From contig NZ_JAEC01000005.1 in the NCBI RefSeq assembly GCF_000518705.1, positions 62,001 through 126,000 of the forward strand: a stretch of DNA of 64,000 bases, in the 5' to 3' direction. Made by a program: the position numbers and the translations under genes. The notes below the pieces were generated by a model. That model made no database searches and was not told where the DNA came from. It saw nothing but the letters and a program-made list of their open reading frames with translations. Positions 19,282-27,887 of the stretch are shown piece by piece. The first letter of the stretch is position 1. The number at the start of each line of letters is the position of its first letter. Source of the stretch: Shewanella colwelliana ATCC 39565. GTDB taxonomy: Bacteria; Pseudomonadota; Gammaproteobacteria; Enterobacterales; Shewanellaceae.

Positions 19282-20730
19282 ATGGATCGTTCACCTTTCG
19301 CCCCGTTATCTCTATCGATTGCTGTCAGCTTACTTTTTACTCTGTTCAGCCACAGCAATGTTATGGCTGCAGAAATTGTCGATTACAAACCTAACTGTAT
19401 TACACAAACTATCCGCCCAGTCAGCTTATCCATTACCAGTTCTAAATACCAAGCCCCCCAAAAACCAGAACAAAGCCAAGCCTTTAAAGATGCGCTCGAA
19501 CGACTACGCCAAATAGCCGATGAGCGCGGTGCCGACACCATTTTACTTATCGATGTGAGAAACTCCGTCATCAACTCCAGTAAAACCAGTCCCCTTTCTG
19601 CCCATAGCGACAGAAAAGAGATAAAAATCTCTCAACTGCGTACCCATCTACAAGCACAGCTTTTTACCCAATGTGCCGACGATAAAACCTTCAGTGCAGA
19701 GGCCGCCCCATTTAGCCACGATGGCTACAAACTGCAACGTATTGAGTTTGAATATACCTTCGAGGTACCAGAGATAAAATCAGCAGCAAACCTGGCAGCT
19801 AGCATTGACTTGCCACCAGCGGCAGTCTCGCTAGAAACAGGCGTCTATGGCGCGCAGCTAGGAATGAGTAAAGCGCAGGTGTTAGCATTACTTGGACCCG
19901 CAAGTATAGAGATCCCCGCACAAAATCATCACACCATCTGGGGATATGGCAGGCACATCTGGTTGGTATTTCAATCATCCACACTCATTAATATCAGTAG
20001 TGAATCAGATCTATTAACTGCCTATGGGCGAAACCTTATTGAGTTCCGTGATGGATTTGATGACACGCTATGGTCGGTGCAGAACTTATTACCACAAAAA
20101 GCCAGCCGTTTGGACGCCGACAAGCAACTCGATAGATGGATAACCCGTCGCACAGACGACACTCTGACGCTGACTGGCAAGGGCAACCAACTCACATTGA
20201 CCTTTGAAACTTTCCACCCAGACAGCGCTAGCGATCCACAATCTTTATTGACCGGCTTTACCTTGAGTGAAGCACAAAGTCATTCAGTTAAACAACCACA
20301 GACGGATCGATTAAATCCAGCCCAAAAAGATTGGCTAATGACTCATTTAGCCCCGCAATACCAGGGCAAACGTCCACTCCTTACTCAATTTCAGCAACAG
20401 TTCCCCCACATGACCAAACTTGCCATCTCTGGCTCAGGTGAGTGGTGGATCATTGGTAATCTGCTCCAACTACAATTTGACGATGAACAATTACGTAAAA
20501 CCAAACTGAGTCAAGGTGTATTCCAAGCAATCTCCGACAAACAATTTCGCGAGGAAGTTAATGCGTTAGCGATCCCAACGATCAAGCAGGGGTTATTGGC
20601 TCAATACACAGATGCCACCGACAACTTCGACGCCGTTGATATCTATCGAGATAAGTTTGCAATTTTCGCTAAATATGACTCCTACGACGATGATGCCTTG
20701 CTCTATGAAGTCGAGATCGATTACTTTTAG
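19282..20730 (+). CDS. Exported hypothetical protein, 482 residues
   Basis: The N-terminus has a signal peptide (SLSIAVSLLFTLFSHSNVMA before AEIVDYK). The mature protein has no membrane span and no motif I can name. The middle contains GVYGAQLGMSKAQVLALLGP, which resembles the short helix-loop found in SmpA/OmlA-like lipoproteins; this is only a resemblance. The ATG at 19282 is preceded by AAGGAT at 7 bases, which I prefer over upstream TTG/ATG options. It is followed closely by the cold-shock/DUF1294 gene, so they may be co-transcribed. Function unknown. Confidence 0.7.
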   Translation: MDRSPFAPLSLSIAVSLLFTLFSHSNVMAAEIVDYKPNCITQTIRPVSLSITSSKYQAPQKPEQSQAFKDALERLRQIADERGADTILLIDVRNSVINSSKTSPLSAHSDRKEIKISQLRTHLQAQLFTQCADDKTFSAEAAPFSHDGYKLQRIEFEYTFEVPEIKSAANLAASIDLPPAAVSLETGVYGAQLGMSKAQVLALLGPASIEIPAQNHHTIWGYGRHIWLVFQSSTLINISSESDLLTAYGRNLIEFRDGFDDTLWSVQNLLPQKASRLDADKQLDRWITRRTDDTLTLTGKGNQLTLTFETFHPDSASDPQSLLTGFTLSEAQSHSVKQPQTDRLNPAQKDWLMTHLAPQYQGKRPLLTQFQQQFPHMTKLAISGSGEWWIIGNLLQLQFDDEQLRKTKLSQGVFQAISDKQFREEVNALAIPTIKQGLLAQYTDATDNFDAVDIYRDKFAIFAKYDSYDDDALLYEVEIDYF

Positions 20731-20753
20731 ACTTTTTATCCTTGGGAACGAGC

Positions 20754-21386
20754 TTGAAGGTATTTAAAGGAGCAATCACAGATTGGAACAAAGATAAGGG
20801 GTTTGGTTTCGTCCGGCCCCTTGGTGGCACTGATGCCCTATTTGTTCATATCAGCAGTTTTGGCATCAAAAGCGCTCCGCCACTCAGCGGCCAAGTTGTC
20901 TATTTCACGCCAAGTAAAGATAAGCAAGGGCGACGCTGTGCCACCATAGTCGATAAACATGGGACATCATTATCCAAAAAAACAAGACCATCATCGACGT
21001 CAGCAATACCACTCACATTCAGGTTAATCATAGTAACAACATTCTTTGTTGGCTTAATTAGCGGCTACCTGATGCAGTCTCTCCCTGTCGATGCGCTGTA
21101 CTACTTTTTAGTCTTAAGCCTTACCGCCTTTACAACCTTTGCCATCGATAAGCGGGCGGCGCAGTTAAACCGGCGACGTATCAGTGAACGAAGTTTGCAA
21201 ATATTGTCGCTATTAGGTGGCTGGCCAGGGGCACTGCTGGCGCAGCAAACTCTGCGCCATAAATCGCAGAAGAGGAGTTTTCGCATCGGTCTATGGCTGG
21301 CAGTCATGATTAACAGCGCAATATTGATATGGCTTACCTATCAAGGCTATCTCAGTAGTTTTAGCCTGATAGATTGGGTATCATGA
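20754..21386 (+). CDS. Cold-shock domain + DUF1294 membrane protein
   Basis: A fusion of about 210 residues. The N-terminal 65 residues form a cold-shock (OB-fold) domain with the RNA-binding signature KGFGFVRP and DALFVHIS. After a linker come about four hydrophobic segments, including the DUF1294 core (FAIDKRAAQLNRRRISERSL, LLGGWPGALLAQQTLRHKSQK). Such fusions are known in proteobacteria; the role is unclear, perhaps tethering nucleic acid at the membrane. No ATG fits; the best start is TTG at 20754 with GGGA 7-8 bases upstream. Confidence 0.82.
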   Translation: MKVFKGAITDWNKDKGFGFVRPLGGTDALFVHISSFGIKSAPPLSGQVVYFTPSKDKQGRRCATIVDKHGTSLSKKTRPSSTSAIPLTFRLIIVTTFFVGLISGYLMQSLPVDALYYFLVLSLTAFTTFAIDKRAAQLNRRRISERSLQILSLLGGWPGALLAQQTLRHKSQKRSFRIGLWLAVMINSAILIWLTYQGYLSSFSLIDWVS

Positions 21387-21415
21387 CTCATCAATTTTAA
21401 CTAAATGAATTAATT

Positions 21416-21889
21416 ATGAGAATGATATTAGCGGTCGTCGTCATTGCTGGGGTGCTGTTTTACTTTTACACCAGCATGAATAACCAAAAAGCGGCCAAAG
21501 AGAATATTGAGATGGGTCAGCAATTCTTAGCCGATAACAAAAACAAACCTGGTGTGGTTGAAACCTTAACGGGTCTACAATATCAAGTGTTGGCAAAGGG
21601 TGACGGTACTGAACATCCTAAAGCGACCGATACTGTTACCGTCCATTACCATGGCACCTTAATTGACGGCACAGTGTTTGACAGCTCAGTTGAGCGCGGT
21701 GAGCCTATCGCCTTTCCACTCAACCGCGTCATTAAAGGTTGGACCGAAGGCGTACAGCTAATGGTGGTGGGCGAAAAGACCCGTTTCTTTATTCCCAGCA
21801 CACTTGCCTATGGCAATCGCAGTACTGGCAAGATCACTGGCGGCTCAGTACTGATTTTTGATGTAGAGCTAATCAGCATAGATAAGTAA
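21416..21889 (+). CDS. Membrane-anchored FKBP-type peptidyl-prolyl isomerase
   Basis: A 157-residue protein with an N-terminal membrane anchor (ILAVVVIAGVLFYFYTSM). A single FKBP domain follows at about 50-155: TVTVHYHGTLIDGTVFDSS, then VIKGWTEGVQLMVVGEKTRFFIP and GGSVLIFDVEL, the usual active-site segments (Y, F, D, W). It would catalyse proline isomerisation of exported proteins at the periplasmic side. It resembles the FKBP domain of FklB/FkpA but lacks the long dimerisation region. It lies 29 bp after the cold-shock/DUF1294 gene and is probably co-transcribed, ending at a strong terminator. Confidence 0.87.
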   Translation: MRMILAVVVIAGVLFYFYTSMNNQKAAKENIEMGQQFLADNKNKPGVVETLTGLQYQVLAKGDGTEHPKATDTVTVHYHGTLIDGTVFDSSVERGEPIAFPLNRVIKGWTEGVQLMVVGEKTRFFIPSTLAYGNRSTGKITGGSVLIFDVELISIDK

Positions 21890-21902
21890 TGCTATCGCAA
21901 TC

Positions 21903-21936
21903 AAAAAAAAACGCGCCGACTGGCGCGTTTTTTTTT
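21903..21936. terminator. Bidirectional terminator between FKBP and M24 peptidase genes
   Basis: A long stem (run of A then ACGCGCC / GGCGCGT then run of T) with a GACT loop. It lies between convergent genes and has A/T runs on both sides. Confidence 0.92.
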
Positions 21937-21959
21937 AGTCACTAAGGCCCACAGCCTGA

Positions 21960-23192
21960 TCACTCGTAACCAAATGGGTTATCGATTGAGTGAGCGGGCG
22001 CGGTAAACCAAACGGGGCCGTTTTCGGTCATATAGAAGTGATCTTCATGACGCACGCCAAACTCTCCCGGTACACACAACATAGGCTCATTACTAAAACA
22101 CATGCCAGGTGCCAGTGGCGTCTTATCGTTAAGCACCAAATAGGGCCATTCGTGGATATCTAAACCAATACCGTGACCTGTGCGATGAGGTAAACCCGGA
22201 ACATCGTATCCTGGACCAAAGCCAGCCGCCTCTAGCACATCGCGCGCCGCTCTATCGACACTGGCACAGGTAGCACCTACTTTTGCCGCTTCAAATGCCG
22301 CAATTTGGGCATCTTGCTCTAGTTGCCACAACTGACGCTGACGCTCACTTGGACGACCAAAGACATAAGTACGGGTAATGTCTGAGTTATACCCATGAAG
22401 CTGACAGCCGGTATCAATCAACACGGTATCATTGAGTTCTAACGCCTTAGGCGACTTCACACCATGAGGGTAAGCACTGTCTTCACCAAATAGCACAATA
22501 CAGAAATAGGACCCAGCAGGAATCCCCACCGCTTTGTGCGCCTGATTAATAAAGTCTTCCACTTCAGCAACCGAGATCCCAACGTGTAGAATGCGCGCCG
22601 CCGCTTTGTGCACCTCAAGGGTCATATCTTTAGCCCGCTGCAGCAGACTCAACTCAGTTGCCGACTTAATCATACGGCACTCAGCGGTCACGCTTTTTGC
22701 ATTCACATATTCAAAACTTGGCGCGGCTTGACGTACGCCATCAAAAATAAAGAAAGCTGCTGATTCATCGATGCCCACTTTCCCGTTGTCGATGCCCATC
22801 TTGCTAAGCACTTGACCAAACAACTGGTAAGGGCTCTCATCTTCATGCCAAGTATTGACCTTGCCATCAATCACCATAAAACCTTTAAGGGTGTCGACTT
22901 CAAAGGCAGGCGCAATATATTCCACGGCACCGTTTGCAGGAATAATGGCGCCAACCATACGTTCACTGGCATACCAGCGTGTGCCAGTAAAGTAATAGAG
23001 ATTAGTGCCTGCATTAATGTAAATAGCCGCTAACCCTTGATCACGCATAAGCTGCTGCGCTTTTTCGACACGGGCAGAAAACTCATCTTTACTGATGCCG
23101 ACAACGCCCTCAGTCATATCGCTAAGCTTTGCTAGCTCTTGTGCTGGCGTTGAGCCACCAATACCAAATGCACCACTGCTCATCTCTGTCAT
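21960..23192 (-). CDS. M24 metallopeptidase (Xaa-Pro dipeptidase-like)
   Basis: A 410-residue creatinase/aminopeptidase-P-family protein: a creatinase-like N-terminal domain to about 170, then a pita-bread catalytic domain. The five expected metal ligands are in place: LIDTGCQLHGYNSDITRT (two Asp), HRTGHGIGLDIHEWP (His), FSNEPMLC (Glu) and GVRHEDHFYMT (Glu). It would cleave Xaa-Pro bonds in short peptides in the cytoplasm. The AAGGTG signal before the ATG at 23192 fixes the start. It is monocistronic, convergent with the FKBP gene. A specific substrate cannot be given. Confidence 0.85.
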   Translation of the reverse strand: MTEMSSGAFGIGGSTPAQELAKLSDMTEGVVGISKDEFSARVEKAQQLMRDQGLAAIYINAGTNLYYFTGTRWYASERMVGAIIPANGAVEYIAPAFEVDTLKGFMVIDGKVNTWHEDESPYQLFGQVLSKMGIDNGKVGIDESAAFFIFDGVRQAAPSFEYVNAKSVTAECRMIKSATELSLLQRAKDMTLEVHKAAARILHVGISVAEVEDFINQAHKAVGIPAGSYFCIVLFGEDSAYPHGVKSPKALELNDTVLIDTGCQLHGYNSDITRTYVFGRPSERQRQLWQLEQDAQIAAFEAAKVGATCASVDRAARDVLEAAGFGPGYDVPGLPHRTGHGIGLDIHEWPYLVLNDKTPLAPGMCFSNEPMLCVPGEFGVRHEDHFYMTENGPVWFTAPAHSIDNPFGYE

Positions 23193-23370
23193 AACACACC
23201 TTTATAATTTGCGCAGCAAAGGCCAACATTAGGCCACATTGCCGCGGGAGTTCAAGATTGTAGCCAGACTTTTTAGCATAAAATATACAAAAAATCAGTA
23301 TAAACTTATTGGAAATTTTCTAATGAGGTAGCTGAACTCGGCTAAAAGCAGATGCGATACAAACAGGGGG

Positions 23371-23450
23371 TTATACCTATCAGTATAAGAAAGTGATCGA
23401 CTCAGCAAGTTCTATCCCTGAGTGACCACACCTTTATACTGATTGGTATC
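23371..23450. repeat. Short MITE-like copy of the dispersed element
   Basis: An 80-bp unit bounded by inverted ends (TTATACCTATCAGTATAA and TTTATACTGATTGGTAT). It has CGACTCAGC just inside the left end, as does the long copy at 60.8 kb. It looks like an internally deleted copy. It occupies part of the 319-bp gap between the M24 and ROK genes; the rest of the gap shows nothing recognisable. Confidence 0.6.
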
Positions 23451-23511
23451 AGTACTGAGACGAGAAAAACAGCGAAAGGGGCAAATCACCCTCAATCATA
23501 GCAAGCAACGT

Positions 23512-24282
23512 CTACTGCCTTAGTAACACTTGTAGTCCACGACAAACTAAGGTTTCCATATCATCGACACGAGCAATTTTCACCTCTGTCATTGGTGCAG
23601 TTAGCGCGAGTTGCTTTAAGGTATCGATGCAGCCTTTGTGGTAGTCAGGATTATTTATCATCTGCCCCGCCAACCATATACGGTTAGGATTAAACAGATT
23701 AACGGCCCAAGCCAAGCCCATGCCCAAATAGCTGCCAGCACGGTATAGATCTTGCGGCGTCTTTAATCCTCTTAATCGAATCGACTCACCGCTAGCTAAC
23801 TGCTCAACGCTATATTCGCCCGCTTCAGTCATCACGCGGCAATGGCCGAGTTCGCCAGCCATTCCAGCCGCGCCCGTAAACAGCTGTCCCTTAATCGCAA
23901 TCGCCATGCCGATCCCCATGCCACTGGTTAACAGCAATTCACAATCATTTTTAACATCACAGATAGCCAGCATGCCCGCATCAATATCGTTATAAATACC
24001 CACCTTTGCGGCACGGCTAATAATCTTATCGATAGATAAACCATTGAGCTTAGGTGATATTTTACAAGACACCAGCTGGTTACCTTTAACTAACCCAGGC
24101 ACAGCAACACCAAGTGCGTAATCGCTAAGACCATAGTCTGATTCTAAATCAGCGATCTGCTGATTGAGGTCATCAACCGTAAAATGCTCACCCGTTGCAA
24201 TCTTATACTGCTCTGTCCGCCCCTGCTGCACTATCTCAAATAGGGCTGTGGTACCGCCAATATCTATGGTTAATGATTGCAT
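23512..24282 (-). CDS. ROK-family protein (putative sugar kinase)
   Basis: A 256-residue ROK protein: phosphate-binding LTIDIGGTTALFEI at the N-terminus, GVAVPGLV, the Asp-containing catalytic region YNDIDAGMLA, LLTSGMGIGMAIAIKG, and GMAGELGHCRV. The zinc motif (CxCGxxGC) that follows GELGH in most ROK sugar kinases is absent, so either it is a divergent kinase or it has another role. The ATG at 24282 has GGAG 6 bases upstream. It is followed upstream on the same strand by an MFS transporter gene 176 bp away, which might supply its substrate. Confidence 0.75.
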   Translation of the reverse strand: MQSLTIDIGGTTALFEIVQQGRTEQYKIATGEHFTVDDLNQQIADLESDYGLSDYALGVAVPGLVKGNQLVSCKISPKLNGLSIDKIISRAAKVGIYNDIDAGMLAICDVKNDCELLLTSGMGIGMAIAIKGQLFTGAAGMAGELGHCRVMTEAGEYSVEQLASGESIRLRGLKTPQDLYRAGSYLGMGLAWAVNLFNPNRIWLAGQMINNPDYHKGCIDTLKQLALTAPMTEVKIARVDDMETLVCRGLQVLLRQ

Positions 24283-24458
24283 AACTTGCTCCGATGACAA
24301 TCGTCCTTGCGCCGTGATAACTCGCAACTATTGAAACAAAAATATTACCACACAATAACAGTTATGATGCTATAAAAAGTCACACTAACACATTGCTTTG
24401 ATTACATTTAAACCACAGATTCATGCGCGGTGGGTATGCATTGTTGCCAATCGTCCAG

Positions 24459-25673
24459 TTAGACGCCTCGTTTAACCGTTTTAGGCAGCGACATCCGCCC
24501 CCAAGCCATCAGACACAGCAACACAGCAATCAATGGTATACAGCTAAGTAGCATGACCTCCCACCCAAGTGCGTGCAGCACCCAACCCGCACTTAGCGAA
24601 GCCATCGCCTGCGCCCCAAAGACAAACGAGTCATTAAAAGACTGCACCTTAAAACGCTCTTGAGAACAATAATACTGCGGTAGCAAAACCGTACCAGCCA
24701 CAAACAGGAAGTTCCAGCCAATCCCCAGTAACACCAAGGCTAGCCAATAATTAAGTAGCTCCCTGCCCATCAACGCAATAGCGATAGTGACACCATAAGC
24801 CAACAACCCCGCTAACATCATCTTGGATGGGCCATATTTAGCCGTTAAATAACCACTAAACAGTGATGGAAAATACATCGCAATAATATGGCTCTGAATC
24901 ACCCATTTAGTGTCGGCAAGTGAGTGATGCTCCATATGATGCATATGCAGCGGCGTGGCTGTCATCACAAAGCTCATCATGGCATAACCCAAAGTCGCCG
25001 CACCAATTGCTACCCACAACATAGGTTGAGCTAAGATAAGGCCCATGCCTCGTCCATCATCTTGCGTTGTCGGATCAGGAGAAACCACGAGCCCATCCGC
25101 TTCTTGGTAGAAACTTAAGGTCACGGCGGCTAGCAAACAGACCAAGGTCAAAAACAGAAATGCCCCCACATAAGGGGTGGTGATTAACTCACTGCCCAAT
25201 ACCGCCAATTCTGGTCCGACAAATGCGGCCACCAAACCACCGACCAGCACTCTAGACGCTGCCTTTGCCCCATCGATTGCATCGACTGACTCCATCGCCG
25301 CAAAGCGATATTGCTGCACAATAGCGCCCGCGGCCCCTAGCATAAATCCACTGAAGCAAAACAAGATAAACCAATGAAAGTGAGTGGCGCAGGCGGCGAC
25401 TAATCCTGAACAAGCCCCGAGAAATGCGCCAAAAATAAAAATCGGCTTTCGACCAAATCGACGCATAGCACGACTGACAGGGATCACTGACAGCGCCACC
25501 CCAATCACCATAGAGGCAATGGGCAGTGTCGCTAAGACTGGGCTTGGCGCAAGCTCTACACCTATCAAGCCACCGAGCAGCATCATCATCGGCGTCGCAC
25601 TCATCGCAAAGGCTTGCGCAAGCGTTAATACCCAAACATTACTCGGCATCCCTTTTCTTAATCCCCGCTCCAT
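24459..25673 (-). CDS. MFS transporter
   Basis: A 404-residue major facilitator protein with about 12 hydrophobic spans in two halves. The loop between spans 2 and 3 has the MFS motif-A-like SRAMRRFGRKPIFIFG. A histidine/methionine-rich stretch (TPLHMHHMEHHSLADTKW) lies near the start of the second half. The substrate is unknown; the histidine run might suit metal-dependent behaviour but this is speculation. The start is not secure (an ATG 24 bases in is an alternative). It may be co-expressed with the ROK gene. Confidence 0.8.
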   Translation of the reverse strand: MERGLRKGMPSNVWVLTLAQAFAMSATPMMMLLGGLIGVELAPSPVLATLPIASMVIGVALSVIPVSRAMRRFGRKPIFIFGAFLGACSGLVAACATHFHWFILFCFSGFMLGAAGAIVQQYRFAAMESVDAIDGAKAASRVLVGGLVAAFVGPELAVLGSELITTPYVGAFLFLTLVCLLAAVTLSFYQEADGLVVSPDPTTQDDGRGMGLILAQPMLWVAIGAATLGYAMMSFVMTATPLHMHHMEHHSLADTKWVIQSHIIAMYFPSLFSGYLTAKYGPSKMMLAGLLAYGVTIAIALMGRELLNYWLALVLLGIGWNFLFVAGTVLLPQYYCSQERFKVQSFNDSFVFGAQAMASLSAGWVLHALGWEVMLLSCIPLIAVLLCLMAWGRMSLPKTVKRGV

Positions 25674-25833
25674 CTGCTATCACGCCGCCTAATCAAATCG
25701 TGGTACCAAGATAAACTGATTCAATCTTCAAGGCTACAGATCCCTTGCCATGGCGCCTATCGACTGTGATATTCTATGCGCCTCTTTTGATAAAGCCCGA
25801 TACCAAACCTTATTGGTAATAACAGGAGCCAGT

Positions 25834-27621
25834 ATGACTACCTCAATCGCTAATCGCCTTGCCGCCGTGCGCGCAGAGATGCAAACCGCCAATCTAGACG
25901 CATTTATTGTTCCCCGTGCGGACGAATACTTAGGCGAGTATGTGCCAGCGCGTAACGAAAGACTGCATTGGCTTACCGATTTTACGGGCTCCGCTGGCAT
26001 GGCGATTGTGTTAAAAACACGGGCCGCCATTTTTATCGATGGACGCTACACAGTCCAGGTACAGCAACAAGTCAACGGCGAGTTGTTTGAATATGAGAGC
26101 CTCACCGAGACACCGCAAATTGAGTGGTTGATTGACCAGCTCGGTGCCAATACCCGTATCGGTTATGACCCTCGTTTGCACCCGTTCAGTTGGCACACTA
26201 AAGCTGCGCAACAGCTCACGCGTGCCAACATAGAATTAGTTGCCGTGAGTGCTAATCCTATCGATCTGCACTGGGAGCAACGTCCGCCAGCATCAACAGC
26301 ACAAATCACCCTCTTTAGTGAGCAGAGCGCCGGCGAATCCAGCCTTACAAAACGTCAGGCCATTGGAACCCGGATCAAAGCCGCCGGTGCAGATTGTGCG
26401 CTAATAACCGCGCTGGACTCCTGCTGCTGGCTACTGAATATTCGCGGCAGTGATGTCCCCCGACTACCCGTTGTGCTCGGTGCTGCATTGCTGCATGCCA
26501 ACGGCGATATGGTGCTGTTTACCGATTTAGCTAAGATACCTGATGGCTTCGACGCCCATGTCGGCAGCGGCGTGACGGTCCGCTCCGAGGCGTCGCTTGC
26601 CGCCATATTAAGCGAACTAGAGGGCGTCAAACTACTCGCCGATCCCAATGCCTCAAACGCGTGGTTGCAACTCACCGCACAATCTCATGGTGCTCATCTG
26701 ATCACAGGCCAAGACCCTGTCGCGCTGCCAAAAGCTCAGAAGAATAGCCATGAGCTAGCGGGAATGATGGCTTGTCATATTCGCGACGGTGTTGCCGTAA
26801 GCCGCTTCCTCGCATGGTTAGACAAAGAGGTTGCCGCTGGACGCCTTTATGATGAAGGCGCACTCGCTGACAAGTTAGAGAGCTTCCGCTTAGCCGACCC
26901 TATCTATAAAGAGCCCAGCTTTGACACCATCTCTGCCGCGGGCGCCAATGCGGCAATGTGTCACTACAACCACAATAATGGCACTCCAGCAATGATGCAG
27001 ATGGACAGCATCTACTTAGTTGACTCCGGTGCGCAGTATTTAGATGGCACCACAGATGTCACCCGTACCATCGCCATCGGCAAGGTCACCGACGAGCAGC
27101 GAAAAATGGTCACCTTGGTGTTAAAAGGCCATATTGCACTCGATCAAGCCCGCTTCCCTAAAGGCACAACAGGCCAGCAACTCGATGGGTTTGCCCGTCA
27201 ATACCTGTGGCAACATGGCTTTGATTATGATCATGGCACCGGACATGGGGTCGGCCACTTCCTTAGTGTGCATGAGGGCCCGCAACGCATCGCTAAAAAC
27301 AGTAACGATGTACCGCTACTACCTGGAATGGTGGTATCCAATGAGCCGGGTTACTACCGTGCTAACGAGTTTGGCATCAGAATTGAAAACTTAGTCGCAG
27401 TACAGCATTGCCAGGCCTTGGCGGGCGCAGAGCGAGAAATCTATGAGTTTCATGCCTTAACGCTTATTCCAATCGATTCGCGCCTCATCGACAAATCACT
27501 GTTGACCACAGCAGAGATTGATTGGCTAAACGCATACCACCAGCGGGTACAGCAAACCTTGTCACCGCTGATGCAGGGAGAGGAGCTAGCGTGGTTGAAC
27601 AAGGCTACCTTGGCCATTTAA
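25834..27621 (+). CDS. M24B Xaa-Pro aminopeptidase (three-domain, aminopeptidase P type)
   Basis: A 595-residue enzyme with the length of eukaryote-like aminopeptidase P: two creatinase-like N-terminal domains (opening at RLAAVRAEMQTANLDAFIVP) and a C-terminal catalytic domain. Metal ligands are in YLVDSGAQYLDGTTDVTRT (two Asp), HGTGHGVGHFLSVHEGP (His), VSNEPGYY (Glu) and FGIRIENLV (Glu). It releases N-terminal residues before proline in the cytoplasm. AGGAG stands 5 bases before the ATG at 25834; the longer upstream frame is not used. It ends at a strong terminator and is monocistronic. Confidence 0.9.
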   Translation: MTTSIANRLAAVRAEMQTANLDAFIVPRADEYLGEYVPARNERLHWLTDFTGSAGMAIVLKTRAAIFIDGRYTVQVQQQVNGELFEYESLTETPQIEWLIDQLGANTRIGYDPRLHPFSWHTKAAQQLTRANIELVAVSANPIDLHWEQRPPASTAQITLFSEQSAGESSLTKRQAIGTRIKAAGADCALITALDSCCWLLNIRGSDVPRLPVVLGAALLHANGDMVLFTDLAKIPDGFDAHVGSGVTVRSEASLAAILSELEGVKLLADPNASNAWLQLTAQSHGAHLITGQDPVALPKAQKNSHELAGMMACHIRDGVAVSRFLAWLDKEVAAGRLYDEGALADKLESFRLADPIYKEPSFDTISAAGANAAMCHYNHNNGTPAMMQMDSIYLVDSGAQYLDGTTDVTRTIAIGKVTDEQRKMVTLVLKGHIALDQARFPKGTTGQQLDGFARQYLWQHGFDYDHGTGHGVGHFLSVHEGPQRIAKNSNDVPLLPGMVVSNEPGYYRANEFGIRIENLVAVQHCQALAGAEREIYEFHALTLIPIDSRLIDKSLLTTAEIDWLNAYHQRVQQTLSPLMQGEELAWLNKATLAI

Positions 27622-27633
27622 GCCCACCCACCT

Positions 27634-27662
27634 AAAAATGGCGCCTTCGTGGCGCCATTTTT
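27634..27662 (+). terminator. Rho-independent terminator
   Basis: A 12-bp stem (AAAAATGGCGCC / GGCGCCATTTTT) with a 5-base loop, 12 bp past the aminopeptidase stop. Confidence 0.92.
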
Positions 27663-27773
27663 ATTGCACTAAGATAATTTAGCATAGGTGCGATCGCCGC
27701 CGATCCTTTAGGATCAAACTCACTCTAATGAATGGACATTAATGCGAAAGTGCAGGTTTTAAGCAAAAATGTT

Positions 27774-27782
27774 TGCTATACT
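27774..27782 (+). promoter_or_regulatory. rhlE: Extended -10 promoter of rhlE
   Basis: TGCTATACT is an extended -10 (TGN + TATACT) about 105 bp upstream of the rhlE start; a -35 is weak or absent. Transcription from it would give a leader of close to 100 bases, with a GC-rich start and an AT-rich end. Long leaders are typical of cold-induced helicase genes. Confidence 0.5.
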
Positions 27783-27887
27783 CCGCGGCCGCCATTTAGG
27801 CTGTAGTAGCTTGTGTTACGGATCGGGTTCCGTTGCGGCTAAGCGACATTAAGCGTTATTTTTGTAATAGGTAAATAGGATATCCCA

